Shown piece by piece: positions 1-9,697 of a DNA stretch of 20,131 bases. Made by a program: the position numbers and the translations under genes. Below the pieces are notes generated by a model, which made no database searches, was not told where the DNA came from, and was given only the letters and a program-made list of their open reading frames with translations. The stretch comes from Halothiobacillus neapolitanus (lineage in GTDB: Bacteria > Pseudomonadota > Gammaproteobacteria > Halothiobacillales > Halothiobacillaceae). The stretch spans positions 1-20,131 of the forward strand of contig DYMR01000009.1 of the NCBI GenBank assembly GCA_020721485.1, given 5' to 3'. Within the stretch, counting starts at the first letter, position 1; every line of letters starts with the position of its first letter.

Positions 1-31
1 CAGGCGGTTGAAAATTGGTTTCATCAGCCTG
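1..31. repeat. Interspersed palindromic repeat, copy A
   Basis: Imperfect hairpin. The left arm CAGGCGGTTGAAA pairs with TTTCATCAGCCTG around a five-base loop, with two mismatches. The first 14 bases are identical to the left arm of the copy at 12906-12937, and the copy at 13439-13469 is a variant. It sits 20 bases beyond the stop of the AraC-type gene. No T-run follows it, so it looks like a dispersed REP-like element rather than a standard terminator. The window starts on it, so it may extend further left. Confidence 0.6.
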
Positions 32-50
32 TTATGGATGAGTTTTCCGG

Positions 51-920
51 TCACTTCAACGGCAGATAGACATCGGTAATCAGTTCATGCTCCGGCGTGT
101 CGGGTAATAAATTCAGGTAGTGAAAGTACAGCGGAAAATCCCGCAATTCTTCGCCGCTTTGTGGGAGCCATTCGCGGTATAGCGGGTAGATGCAGCTTTC
201 GCCTAATCGGGCATGTGAACCGTGATGCCGCACCCGTGCGCACCGCCCACTGGGAATGAATTTGGAGATGACGCCGTGGGCGTTGGCCGGTAAATCGGCA
301 GTGATCTCGCCGCAAATATCGAAGCGAAATTTGTCTTCTTCGGTGGTGTCCGGGTTGTCATAGGCAATTCCGAAGGTTCGATTGCGTGGCACGGGCGATA
401 ATCCGCTTTCTTTGCGCCAAGTGATGAACATTCCAACGGATTCATTCAGGCGATTGGGTGCGCCGCGATGTTCGAATACGGCGATTTTTGTGGACGCAAA
501 GTGAACGATTTCTACTTGCATGTCTGTTCTCCTCTCAGGGGTTTTGAAATGGTATGCCGAGTGCCAAGTTTCCCAATCCGGGTGGTGCCTGAACTGGCTG
601 GGTGATTGGCCGAAATTGTGTTTGAAGGCGCGTGAAAACGATTCCGGATTTTCAAAACCGGCGTCCAGCGCAATGTCAATAATCCGCATGCCTGGATCAA
701 AGGCGAGCAGGAAGGCCGCCCGTTTAAAACGCAGCAATTGGATGTATCGAAATACATTGGTGCCGGTGTACTCCGCAAATTGCCTGTGAAAATGAAACTT
801 GGAAAAATTCGCCAGCCGGCAGAGTTGTTCGACGGATAGCGAGTCGTTCAAGTGAGACTCGATATAGTCGAGCACTCGATTGAATCGCGCCGCATACGCT
901 CTTGCTTTCGTGTCATTCAT
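51..920 (-). CDS. AraC-family transcriptional regulator with GyrI-like ligand-binding domain
   Basis: A 289-residue DNA-binding regulator. Residues about 12-112 form the AraC double helix-turn-helix: the first helix pair is around 30-50 (SVEQLCRLANFSKFHFHRQF) and the second around 79-101 (IIDIALDAGFENPESFSRAF), followed by the typical GQSPSQFR. From about residue 134 the protein matches the GyrI-like/effector-binding fold (MQVEIVHFASTKIAVFEHRG, later GRCARVRHHGS and the terminal TDVYLPLK). This fold in related regulators binds small hydrophobic or cationic ligands, often drugs. That architecture is established; the ligand here is unknown. The gene is divergent from the macroglobulin-pbpC unit, so it could control it, but nothing in the sequence proves this. 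The ATG at 920 has only a weak GAGAG upstream. It is complete, with no sign of damage. Confidence 0.93.
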   Translation of the reverse strand: MNDTKARAYAARFNRVLDYIESHLNDSLSVEQLCRLANFSKFHFHRQFAEYTGTNVFRYIQLLRFKRAAFLLAFDPGMRIIDIALDAGFENPESFSRAFKHNFGQSPSQFRHHPDWETWHSAYHFKTPERRTDMQVEIVHFASTKIAVFEHRGAPNRLNESVGMFITWRKESGLSPVPRNRTFGIAYDNPDTTEEDKFRFDICGEITADLPANAHGVISKFIPSGRCARVRHHGSHARLGESCIYPLYREWLPQSGEELRDFPLYFHYLNLLPDTPEHELITDVYLPLK

Positions 921-1060
921 CGTCAGGCTCTCTGTGCATGCGGCGCACTATGCGGGGTATTTATTGAGCGTGCCTGACTGTAATTGCTCTGAATTTGATT
1001 GCTTGGGCGCCTGGGCGCTGGGGCACACCGTAAAACCGTCATCAGGCGATGCAGGCGCGC

Positions 1061-1069
1061 TGGTATCAT
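1061..1069 (+). promoter_or_regulatory. Candidate extended -10 promoter for the macroglobulin-pbpC unit
   Basis: TGG-TATCAT fits an extended -10 (TGN plus TATAAT-like hexamer) and is followed by GCGCC. It lies about 50 bases before the chosen start of the macroglobulin gene. No good -35 hexamer is seen 16-18 bases upstream. The rest of the 921-1115 divergent gap shows no other clear signal. Confidence 0.3.
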
Positions 1070-1124
1070 GCGCCGATATTGATCGCGGAATTTCTGCTTT
1101 CGTCTGCCCTCCAGGATGGTTTGT

Positions 1125-4100
1125 ATGCCGCCCGATGCGCGCCCCCCTTTGCCGGATTCCTCTGCCCCGCTGTTGCCGCGCCGTTTTTGGTTGTGGCGCT
1201 GGTGGGTGGCGTTGTTTGGGGCGGTGTCGTGGCAGCCGCCGCGTTGGTTGGCGGCGTTGGTGGGCGGGGTGCGGCGGCATCCGGGGCGGACGCTGTGGGG
1301 GCTGTTGCTGCTCGGCGCTGTCGGCGCGGGGGCTGGCTGGGGGCTGCATTGGTATGAGACTCGTCCGAAGCCGGTGGAGCCGCCGAAGGTGGCGGTGTCG
1401 TTAACCCCGCCGGCGGTGACGGATTACACGCAAACGCCGGTGGCGGTGAGCCCGTTGGTGCTGGATTTTTCGGCCTCGGCGGCACCCATCGACTTGGTGG
1501 ATAAGCCGGTGCCGTCGGGGATTACGCTCGATCCGCCCGTGCCGGGGGAATGGCGTTGGGCGACGGATCAGCAGTTGGTGTTCACGCCCGCGAAGGATTG
1601 GCCGGTGGGTCAAAAGCTGACGGCGGTGCTCAAGCCGGGTGTGGCGACGGCGAAGTTTGTGCGCTTGGCGCAGACGGAGTTTTCGTTTTCGACGGTGCCG
1701 ATGTCGGCATCGCTGCACAGCGCGGCGTTTTATCAAGATCCGCAGGATCCGCTGAAGAAATCGGCGATTTTTGCGGTGCAGTTCCCGTATCCGGTCGATC
1801 CGGCGGCGTTCGAGCGGGCGGTGGCGTTGCATCATTTGCTGCCCGATCCGAAAAAGCCGGGGGTGTGGATTGCGGGGGCGGCGGAGCCGTTCACGGTGTC
1901 GTTTGATCCCCGTCATTTGACGGCGTTTGTGCATTCCGCGCCGTTGTCGTTGTCGCCGGAAGCGCAAAAGATGCGGCTGGATGTGGCGAAGGGTGTGCTG
2001 AGCGAGCGCGGGGGCGCGGGCACGCCGGAGCCGTTGTCGGCGGTGGCGGATATTCCCGGCTTGTTCAGTTTGGGCTTGAGCGATGTGTCGATTGCCCTGG
2101 TCGATGATGCCCGCTTTGAGCCTCGGCAAACGCTGATTGTGAACACCACGGCGCCGGTGACGGGGGCGGCGTTGAAGGAGCGGATTCGCGCGTGGGTGTT
2201 GCCGGACACCGGCCCCAAAGGCGAGCGGAATTATGCGTGGAGTTCCGGCCAGGTGGGCGATGCGGTGTTGCAGCGCGCCAAACCTGTGGCGCTGGCATTG
2301 CAGCCGACGGAGCGCGACAGCGACAGCGTGCAGGGCTTTGTCTTCAAAGCGGTGCCGAATCGGCAGGTGTTTGTGCAAATCGACAAAGGCTTGGTGGGTT
2401 TTGGCGGCTATCAGCTGGCGAAAACGCAGGGTTTCGTGCTGAAGGTGCCGCCGTATCCGCAAACGCTGAAGTTTTTGGGTCAAGGCGCGTTGTTGTCGAT
2501 GACGGGCGATCACCGCGTGTCGGTGGTGGCGCGCAATTTGCCGGGCATGCGCCTGGGGATTGCGCGGTTGATGCCGAATCAGCTTCAGCATTTGGTGTCG
2601 TTGAACGAGGGGGATTTCACCCACCCGCGTTTGCGCATCAACCCGAATCATTTGGTGGAACGCTTCAGTGAAACGCAGGCTTTGTCGAATACCGACCCGA
2701 GCCGTGCTGAGTATGCCGGGTTTGATTTAAGCCCGTATTTGGGCAGCGGCAGCGCGCGCAAACGCGGGGTGTTTTTGCTGACGCTCGCGCCGTGGAATCC
2801 GAAGGATCCGTCCGCGCAGGCGGGCGATGCGGGCAATGATCCGTTCGATGTGAACAGTTATGCCGAGGGCACGGCGGGCGATAACCGCTTGATTGTGGTG
2901 ACGGATTTGGGGCTGCTCGCCAAGCGTTCGCTCGATGGCAGCCGCGATGTGTTTGTGCAGTCCTTGAGTTCAGGCCAGCCGGTGGCCGGCGCGGTGGTCA
3001 AGGTGGTGGCGGAAAACGGCCAGGCGCTGCTGACCGCGACGACCGATGCCGAGGGGCATGTGCATTTCCCGTCGCTCAACGGTTTTCTGCGCGAAAACCG
3101 CCCGGTGATGTTCACCGTCGCCAGTGCGGACGGGCAGGATTTTTCGTTTTTGCCGATTGGCGCGAGTGATCGGCAGCTCAATTTTTCGCGGTTTGATGTT
3201 GGCGGTGCGCCGAATGCGGAATCCGCCACGGCGCTGAGCGCGTATCTCTTTTCCGATCGCGGCCTGTATCGGCCGGGCGATACCGTCCACATCGGCATGA
3301 TCGTGCGCGCCGCCGACTGGACGCACCGCGTGACCGGCTTGCCGCTGCGGCTGGAGTTGGTCGATCCGCGCGGCATGACGGTGACGCGCCAGAAAGTTTC
3401 GCCCGATCAGAGCGGGTTTTTGGATTGGTCGTACACCGCGCCGGATACCGCGCCCACGGGCAGTTGGTCGGTGAATGTGTATCTGATTCGCCCGCATGAT
3501 GCGGAGGTGTTGCTCGGCTCGACCACGGTGCAAATCAAGGAGTTCGAGCCGGATCAAACCCGCGTGACCGCGCAGATTACGCCGGCGATGACGGCGGGGT
3601 GGATCAAGCCGAACGCGGTGCATGCGCTGATTGCGGCGCACACGCTGTACGGCACGCCGGCGGCGGCGCGGCGGGTCACGGCGTCGTTGACGCTGCGACC
3701 GGCGTTTCCGTCCTTTGCCGCGTGGAAGGACTATCAGTTTTACGATCCGCGCCACGCCAAAGAGGGCTATACCGAAACCCTGCAAGAGCAAACCACGGAT
3801 GCCGACGGCGCGGCGGATTTCCCGTTGGACCTGTCCAGCTTTGCCCCGGCGACTTACGCGCTGCGGTTTTATGCGCAGGTGTTCGAGCCGGGCAGCGGGC
3901 GGAATGTGTCGGCAGCGGCGTCGGCCTTGGTGTCGAGCGCCGATTATTTGGTGGGGTTGAAAACCGATGGGGCGCTGGATTTCGTCCCGCGTGGCACGCC
4001 CCGCTCGGTGCAGGTGGTGGCGGTTGATCCCGCGCTCAAATCCATCGCGGTGCCGGGCTTGCAGGCCGTGATCCTCGCGCGCCAATATGTCTCGGTGCTC

Positions 4101-7100
4101 ACGCGGCAAGATTCCGGCGCGTATCAATATGAATCCAAGCTCAAGGAAACGCCGGTCAGCCGCAATGCGCTTTCGTTGGCGGCGGGCGGCTCGGCGGTGG
4201 CACTGCCGACGGATCAGCCGGGCAGCTATGCGCTGGTGATCGAGGCGCCGGATGGCACGAAGCTGAATCGGGTGGATTTCACCATTGCGGGCAATGCGAA
4301 TGTCAGCCGGTCGCTGGAACGCAATGCCGAGTTGCAGCTGGCGCTCAATAAGAAAGATTACGCGCCGGGCGAATCGATCAGCGTGGCGATTCGCGCGCCG
4401 TATGCCGGCAGCGGGCTCATCACTTTGGAGCGCGATAAGGTCTACGCCTTTGCGTGGTTCCACAGTGATACGGCCAGTTCGGTGCAGCATATTACGGTGC
4501 CGGCGGGGTTTGAGGGCAACGGGTATGTGACGGTGCAGTTCCTGCGCGATCCGTCCTCGCCCGAGATTTACATGAGCCCCTTGAGCTACGGCGTGGTGCC
4601 GTTCTCGGTGGATGTGGGCGCGCACCGCGAGGCGGTGACGGTCTCCGCACCGGCCTTGATTAAGCCGGGGCAAACCCTGCACATGACGGTGCACACGCCC
4701 GATGCGGCGCAGGTGGCCGTGTTTGCGGTCGATCAGGGGATTTTGCAGGTGGCGAATTACCAGTTGGGCGATCCGCTGGATTATTTCTACCGCAAGCGGA
4801 TGTTGCAGGTCAGCTCCTCGCAAATTTTGGATTTGCTGCTGCCGTCGTTCCAGCAATTCACGGCCATGAGCACCACGGGGGGCGATGAGGATGCCTCGCG
4901 TCAACAGCAGCTCAACCCGTTCAAGCGCAAGCATGAAGCGCCGGTGGCGTATTGGTCCGGCATTGTGCCGGTCGATGGCACGCGCGAATTCAGTTACACC
5001 GTGCCGGATTCGTTCAATGGCGCGTTGAAGGTGATGGTGGTGGCGGTCACGCCGGAGAAAATCGGCATCGCCCAAACCGACACCACCGTGCGCGGCGATT
5101 TCGTGTTGTCGCCGAGCCTGCCCGCCGCCGTCGCGCCGGGGGATTCGTTCACCGCCAGCGTGAGCGTGGCGAATAACTTGCCGCCCGATCCGGCGGAACC
5201 GAAGGCCACTCAGCCCATTCAGGTGGCCTTGGATGCGGGCGGCGGATTTAGCGTGGCGGGGCCGGCGATGCAGACGCTGAACCTCGCGCCGGGTGCCACT
5301 GGCTTGGCGCGCTTCACGCTCACCGCGCGCGATCAGCTCGGCGCCGTGCCGCTGCGGTTTACCGCGCAATCGGGCGATAAATCCGCCGCGCGGCAGATTG
5401 AAGTGTCGATTCGCCCCGCCGTGCCGTTCCAAACGGCGGTGCAGGTCGGGCGGATTCAGCCGGGGCAACACACCACGCTCAGCGATTTGCGCGATCTGTT
5501 CCCGCAACGCGCCGAACGGCAGGCGGCGATGTCGTATCTGCCGCTGGTGCTGATGCGCGGCTTGAATGCGTATTTGGCGAATTACAGCAATTACTGTTCG
5601 GAGCAGATTATTTCGGCGGCGACCCCGGCGCTGATTGCCTCGGTTCACCCCGAATTTGCGGCCAACAGCGCGGAAGCGGCGCGCGCGCCGACGGTGCTGG
5701 CGCAGGCGCTGGCGACGCTGCGCACCCGCCAGAACAGCGAGGGCGGATTTGGTTTGTGGTCGGCCACGCCGGCGTCGGATCCGTTTGTGTCGGTGTATGC
5801 GATGTCCTTCTTGCTGCAAGCGCGCCAAGCGGGGATTCGCGTGCCCGCCGATATGCTCGATCATGGCGTGTCGTACCTGCGCTCGCTGGCGGCCGACGAT
5901 TCGATCGAGGACTTGGCCGGGCTGCGCGCCCGCGCGTTCGCGGTGTATTTGTTGACGCAATCGGGGCAAGTCACCACCAACCTGATCGCCGCCGTGCAAC
6001 AACGGCTTCAGTCGCAATACCCCGCCGTGTGGCCGACGGATTTGTCGGCGGTGTACCTCGCAGCATCGTATCGGTTGCTGCAACAGGATGCCGTGGCCGA
6101 TCAGCTCATGGCCGCGCCGCTGGCCGCGCTCGGCAAAGCCCGCCCGGCCAACGCGCCGTGGGTGTATGCCAACTACGACGATCCGCTGATTACCCAGGCG
6201 CAAACCCTGTTCGTGATCGAGCAGCAATTCCCGCACCTCGCCGCCAAGCTGCCGCCCACCCTGGTCGAGCGGATGGCGGGCAGCATCGGGCAAGGCCGGT
6301 TCAACACGCTGTCTGCCGCGCTGACCATGCAAGCCTTGGCGAACCTGCCGGCCGCGAACACCGCGCCGACCGGGCTCAGCTTGGCGCAAGCGCCGCGTGC
6401 GGATGCCGATGACTTTGTCGCCTTCGGGCACCCCAGCGGCGCGTTGTTGTTGGGCAATGTGGCGCCCGCCACCCGTGCGCTGCGCCTGAGCGTGGCGGAT
6501 GCCGCGCCCGCGCCGGCATGGTATTCGTTGGTTGAATCCGGCTACGACCGCCTGCCGCCCACGAAGACCGTGCAGCAGGGTCTGGAGGTGTTGCGCAGCT
6601 ACACCGATGCTGAGGGCAAGCCGGTCGATCACCTCACGCTGGGGCAAACCCTCACCGTGACCGTGCGCCTGCGGGCGACGGGCACCGAGGCCGTGGGCGA
6701 TGTGGCGATTGTGGATATTCTGCCCGGCGGGTTTGAGGTGGTGAGCAACCCACCGCCGTCGTCGAGCGGCGACGGATCGGAGGACGGATCGGGCGATGCG
6801 TCGGGTGGCGAAGCGCAAAACAGCGCAGGGCAAAACGGTAATGAGGACAGCGCCAATGCGTCCGAGGCCAATCCCGATGCGAACGCTGACCCGAATCCTG
6901 ACCCGAGTCCTGGAGCCGATGTCGTGGGGACCGGCTTCACCGACCTGCTTGCGCAGCCGGGCAGCGACATGGCGGTGAACTATGTCGAGCCGCGCGAAGA
7001 CCGCGTGCTGATTTACGCCACCGCCACCCAAGGCGTGCAGCAGTATCGCTACCGCATTCGGGCGACGACCGCCGGCCAGTTTATCGAGCCGCCGATTTAT

Positions 7101-7250
7101 GCCGAATCCATGTACGACCGGCAACTGCGGGCGCTCAGCCCCGGCCACGGTGCGCTGACGGTGACGGAACCGGCTCTGGATGCACCGACCGCGCAGACGG
7201 CCTCGCCGGCCTCAACGACCTCCGATGCACCGCCGAGCGGCGGGCACTAA
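1125..7250 (+). CDS. Large membrane-anchored alpha-2-macroglobulin with thioester (YfhM-like)
   Basis: A 2041-residue bacterial alpha-2-macroglobulin. Family role: a periplasmic protease trap, in which cleavage of a bait segment triggers a conformational change and a Cys-Gln thioester bonds covalently to the attacker. What is seen: a Trp-rich N-terminus and a membrane helix around residues 56-75 with no lipobox Cys, unlike the E. coli lipoprotein YfhM. MG1-like sequence follows, then the macroglobulin signature SDRGLYRPGDTV at about 710-721. A possible bait segment rich in Gln, Lys and Arg lies around 1248-1275, followed by VAYWSGIVPVDGTREFSY. The thioester motif is C-S-E-Q at 1491-1494, inside the helical thioester domain (NSEGGFGLWS follows). 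Residues about 1876-1934 are an acidic Gly/Ser/Asn/Asp/Pro low-complexity insert before the C-terminal domain. It is longer than E. coli YfhM (about 1650). Start: AGGA at 1113-1116 is correctly spaced for the ATG at 1125; an in-frame ATG at 1116 is the alternative. The pbpC start is nine bases downstream. Confidence 0.92.
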   Translation: MPPDARPPLPDSSAPLLPRRFWLWRWWVALFGAVSWQPPRWLAALVGGVRRHPGRTLWGLLLLGAVGAGAGWGLHWYETRPKPVEPPKVAVSLTPPAVTDYTQTPVAVSPLVLDFSASAAPIDLVDKPVPSGITLDPPVPGEWRWATDQQLVFTPAKDWPVGQKLTAVLKPGVATAKFVRLAQTEFSFSTVPMSASLHSAAFYQDPQDPLKKSAIFAVQFPYPVDPAAFERAVALHHLLPDPKKPGVWIAGAAEPFTVSFDPRHLTAFVHSAPLSLSPEAQKMRLDVAKGVLSERGGAGTPEPLSAVADIPGLFSLGLSDVSIALVDDARFEPRQTLIVNTTAPVTGAALKERIRAWVLPDTGPKGERNYAWSSGQVGDAVLQRAKPVALALQPTERDSDSVQGFVFKAVPNRQVFVQIDKGLVGFGGYQLAKTQGFVLKVPPYPQTLKFLGQGALLSMTGDHRVSVVARNLPGMRLGIARLMPNQLQHLVSLNEGDFTHPRLRINPNHLVERFSETQALSNTDPSRAEYAGFDLSPYLGSGSARKRGVFLLTLAPWNPKDPSAQAGDAGNDPFDVNSYAEGTAGDNRLIVVTDLGLLAKRSLDGSRDVFVQSLSSGQPVAGAVVKVVAENGQALLTATTDAEGHVHFPSLNGFLRENRPVMFTVASADGQDFSFLPIGASDRQLNFSRFDVGGAPNAESATALSAYLFSDRGLYRPGDTVHIGMIVRAADWTHRVTGLPLRLELVDPRGMTVTRQKVSPDQSGFLDWSYTAPDTAPTGSWSVNVYLIRPHDAEVLLGSTTVQIKEFEPDQTRVTAQITPAMTAGWIKPNAVHALIAAHTLYGTPAAARRVTASLTLRPAFPSFAAWKDYQFYDPRHAKEGYTETLQEQTTDADGAADFPLDLSSFAPATYALRFYAQVFEPGSGRNVSAAASALVSSADYLVGLKTDGALDFVPRGTPRSVQVVAVDPALKSIAVPGLQAVILARQYVSVLTRQDSGAYQYESKLKETPVSRNALSLAAGGSAVALPTDQPGSYALVIEAPDGTKLNRVDFTIAGNANVSRSLERNAELQLALNKKDYAPGESISVAIRAPYAGSGLITLERDKVYAFAWFHSDTASSVQHITVPAGFEGNGYVTVQFLRDPSSPEIYMSPLSYGVVPFSVDVGAHREAVTVSAPALIKPGQTLHMTVHTPDAAQVAVFAVDQGILQVANYQLGDPLDYFYRKRMLQVSSSQILDLLLPSFQQFTAMSTTGGDEDASRQQQLNPFKRKHEAPVAYWSGIVPVDGTREFSYTVPDSFNGALKVMVVAVTPEKIGIAQTDTTVRGDFVLSPSLPAAVAPGDSFTASVSVANNLPPDPAEPKATQPIQVALDAGGGFSVAGPAMQTLNLAPGATGLARFTLTARDQLGAVPLRFTAQSGDKSAARQIEVSIRPAVPFQTAVQVGRIQPGQHTTLSDLRDLFPQRAERQAAMSYLPLVLMRGLNAYLANYSNYCSEQIISAATPALIASVHPEFAANSAEAARAPTVLAQALATLRTRQNSEGGFGLWSATPASDPFVSVYAMSFLLQARQAGIRVPADMLDHGVSYLRSLAADDSIEDLAGLRARAFAVYLLTQSGQVTTNLIAAVQQRLQSQYPAVWPTDLSAVYLAASYRLLQQDAVADQLMAAPLAALGKARPANAPWVYANYDDPLITQAQTLFVIEQQFPHLAAKLPPTLVERMAGSIGQGRFNTLSAALTMQALANLPAANTAPTGLSLAQAPRADADDFVAFGHPSGALLLGNVAPATRALRLSVADAAPAPAWYSLVESGYDRLPPTKTVQQGLEVLRSYTDAEGKPVDHLTLGQTLTVTVRLRATGTEAVGDVAIVDILPGGFEVVSNPPPSSSGDGSEDGSGDASGGEAQNSAGQNGNEDSANASEANPDANADPNPDPSPGADVVGTGFTDLLAQPGSDMAVNYVEPREDRVLIYATATQGVQQYRYRIRATTAGQFIEPPIYAESMYDRQLRALSPGHGALTVTEPALDAPTAQTASPASTTSDAPPSGGH

Positions 7251-7259
7251 CCCCCTCGC

Positions 7260-9656
7260 ATGCGCGGGCAGAAGGCTCGTTCCTGGGGGCGCCGCACGCG
7301 ATGGGGGACGGGCATCGTCTTGGCGCTGCTGGCGGTGTCGGTGCTCGCGCTGCGGCTCTGGCTGCATTACCGCCCGCCCCTGCCGCTGGCGCAGTGGTTG
7401 CCCTCGTCCACGGCGGTGCTCGATGCGCAGGGGAATTTGCTGCGCCTGACGCTGGCGAGCGATCAGCAATACCGGCTGTGGACGCCGCTGCCGGACATTG
7501 CGCCGACGGTGGTGCAGGCGATCTTGCTGCATGAAGACCGCTATTTTTACTGGGAGCCGGGCTTCAACCCGTTCAGCCTGCTGCGCGGGGCGTTCAAAAC
7601 TTATGTGCTGCGCCAGCACCCGCAGGGCGGTTCCACCATCACCATGCAGTTGGCGCGCCTGCTTTGGCAGCTCGATACCCGCACGCCGCAAGGCAAGCTC
7701 GTGCAGATTGCGCGCGCGGTGCAATTGGAGCTGATGTACTCCAAAACCGAGATTCTGACGGCCTACCTGAATGACGCGCCCTTCGGCGGCAATGTGCAGG
7801 GCGTGGGCGCGGCCAGTTGGATTTATTTCGCGCATGCGCCCGCCGAACTCACTTTGCCGGAAGCCCTCACGCTGGCGGTGTTGCCGCAAAATCCCAGCCT
7901 GCGCGGAAAGATTGATCAGGGGCGCGCGAATCCGGCCCTGGTGGCGGCACGCAATCGGCTGTTTGCCCGATGGCAGCAGACTGTGCCGGTGTCGGCGGCG
8001 GTGTCGGCGCTGTTCCGCCTGCCGCTCAGCATGCGCTCGACGGCGAATCTGCCCTTTGAAGCGCCGTGGTTTGTCGATCAAGTATTGGCGCAACGGGCGA
8101 TGTTGGCGGCGCAGCGCCCACCCACGGCGCGCCCGAACGACTGGCTGCGCACCACGCTCGATCTGCGCTTGCAGCGGCTGCTCAGCCGGCAACTCAAGGC
8201 CTTTGTGCGCCAGCGACGCGGCCAGGGCATCCAAAATGCCGCCGCTTTGTTGGTCGATACCCGCGACCTGGGGGTGAAGGCGATGATCGGTTCTGCCGAT
8301 TATTTCAATGCCGCCATCGACGGCCAAGTCAATGGCACCAACGCCAAACGCTCGCCCGGCTCCGCGCTCAAACCGTTTATTTACGGCTTGGGGTTCGATC
8401 AGGGCGTGCTGATTCCCGCGACGGTGCTGCGGGATGTGCCGACCGCGTTCGGCCCCTATCACCCAGAAAATTTCGATGGCCGCTTCGAAGGCCCCATCAC
8501 CGCCACCCAAGCCTTGATTCGCAGTCGCAACATTCCGGCGGTGGATGTGGCGGCGCGGCTCGATCACCCCAGCTTTTATGATTTTTTGCGCACGGCGGGC
8601 GTGGCGAATATGGCGCCGGAAAGCCAATACGGCTTGGCGCTGGTTTTGGGAGGCGGCGAAGTCACGATGCAAGAAATGGCGCGGTTGTACGCCTTGCTGG
8701 CCAACAACGGCGAACTCAAGCCGCTGCGGTTTTTGCAGCAAACGCCCGTCGTACAGGCTGCGCCGCACCTGTTGAGCGCGGCCGCCTGCTACATGGTGCG
8801 CGATATTTTGCAGCAGAATCCTTCGCCTTTGCTGGCGCCCACCAGCCAGCCGAGCCGCCTGCCGGTGGCGTGGAAAACCGGTACCTCCTCCAGTTTTCGT
8901 GATGCCTGGAGCGCGGGGCTGTTCGGGCCGTATGTGCTGATCGTATGGGTGGGGAATTTCGATGGCAGCCCGAACCCCGCCCTGGTGGGCGGCGATGTAG
9001 CGGCGCCGTTGTTTTTCAACCTGATTAACGCGGTGCGTGCCAGCACGCCGGCGCTGGCGCCACTGCCGGATGCGGTGCCCGCGCGGCTTAAGCGAGTCGA
9101 GGTGTGCTTATCCAGCGGCGCGCTACCGACCGTGTGGTGCCCTCGGCGGGGCACGAGTTGGTTTATCCCCGGCGTGTCGCCCATTACCGTCGATACCGTC
9201 TATCGGCCGGTTTGGGTGGATAAAACCACCGGCAAGGCCGTGTGCCCGCCGGTCGATCCCGCGCGGGATGAGCGCCGAGTATTTGAGTTTTGGCCGAGCG
9301 AATTACAGCAAGTATTTGCCGCCGCCGGCATCCCCCGCACCCCGCCGCCGCAGGCGCCGGACTGCCGCGACACCACCGAAGGCGGCAGCGCGCCGCGCAT
9401 CACCTCGCCCTTGACGGGCAGCGTGTACGCCCAGCGGCTGTCCGATGCGGCGCATGACCGCATCGCGCTCACCGCCGACACCGATGCCGATGTGCGTCGG
9501 CTGTATTGGTTTGCCGACCGCAGCTACCTTGGCAGCAGCCCAGCAGAGCAACCCTTGTTCTGGACGCCGTCGCAAGCCGGCAGCTATACCGTGACGGCGG
9601 TGGATGACCATGGCCGTGCCGACAGCCGCGCGGTGCGCATCGCCCGATTACCGTGA
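7260..9656 (+). CDS. pbpC: Penicillin-binding protein 1C (bifunctional peptidoglycan glycosyltransferase/transpeptidase)
   Basis: A 798-residue class A penicillin-binding protein that would polymerise and cross-link peptidoglycan in the periplasm. A basic N-terminus (RGQKARSWGRRTR) leads into one membrane helix (about residues 17-36). The glycosyltransferase domain carries HEDRYF (catalytic Glu92) and GGSTITMQLARLLWQL. The transpeptidase domain has all three active-site motifs: S368-A-L-K371, S422-R-N424 and K539-T-G541. A C-terminal beta domain (about 710-798, ITSPLTGSVYAQ to SYTVTAVDDHGRADSRAV) matches the BiPBP_C module specific to PBP1C. It directly follows the thioester macroglobulin, the arrangement known for yfhM-pbpC, where wall repair is thought to accompany protease trapping. 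The start ATG has no clear Shine-Dalgarno sequence, so translation is probably coupled to the upstream gene nine bases away. Length is slightly above E. coli PbpC. Confidence 0.96.
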   Translation: MRGQKARSWGRRTRWGTGIVLALLAVSVLALRLWLHYRPPLPLAQWLPSSTAVLDAQGNLLRLTLASDQQYRLWTPLPDIAPTVVQAILLHEDRYFYWEPGFNPFSLLRGAFKTYVLRQHPQGGSTITMQLARLLWQLDTRTPQGKLVQIARAVQLELMYSKTEILTAYLNDAPFGGNVQGVGAASWIYFAHAPAELTLPEALTLAVLPQNPSLRGKIDQGRANPALVAARNRLFARWQQTVPVSAAVSALFRLPLSMRSTANLPFEAPWFVDQVLAQRAMLAAQRPPTARPNDWLRTTLDLRLQRLLSRQLKAFVRQRRGQGIQNAAALLVDTRDLGVKAMIGSADYFNAAIDGQVNGTNAKRSPGSALKPFIYGLGFDQGVLIPATVLRDVPTAFGPYHPENFDGRFEGPITATQALIRSRNIPAVDVAARLDHPSFYDFLRTAGVANMAPESQYGLALVLGGGEVTMQEMARLYALLANNGELKPLRFLQQTPVVQAAPHLLSAAACYMVRDILQQNPSPLLAPTSQPSRLPVAWKTGTSSSFRDAWSAGLFGPYVLIVWVGNFDGSPNPALVGGDVAAPLFFNLINAVRASTPALAPLPDAVPARLKRVEVCLSSGALPTVWCPRRGTSWFIPGVSPITVDTVYRPVWVDKTTGKAVCPPVDPARDERRVFEFWPSELQQVFAAAGIPRTPPPQAPDCRDTTEGGSAPRITSPLTGSVYAQRLSDAAHDRIALTADTDADVRRLYWFADRSYLGSSPAEQPLFWTPSQAGSYTVTAVDDHGRADSRAVRIARLP

Positions 9657-9697
9657 CCGCGCGATTGCGCACGCCTGTGCGGGGGTGGATAGGGCCC

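Noticed and set aside
2970..7148. A 1392-codon open frame antisense to the macroglobulin gene (and another at 1401-2651)
   Set aside because: It is very Arg/His-rich with no recognisable domain and mirrors the GC codon pattern of the sense gene, which rarely yields stops in this frame. The sense protein has clear family motifs throughout.
7212..8768. A 518-codon open frame antisense to pbpC
   Set aside because: Composition is Arg/Gln/His-rich and shows no family similarity; pbpC has all its catalytic motifs in the sense frame.
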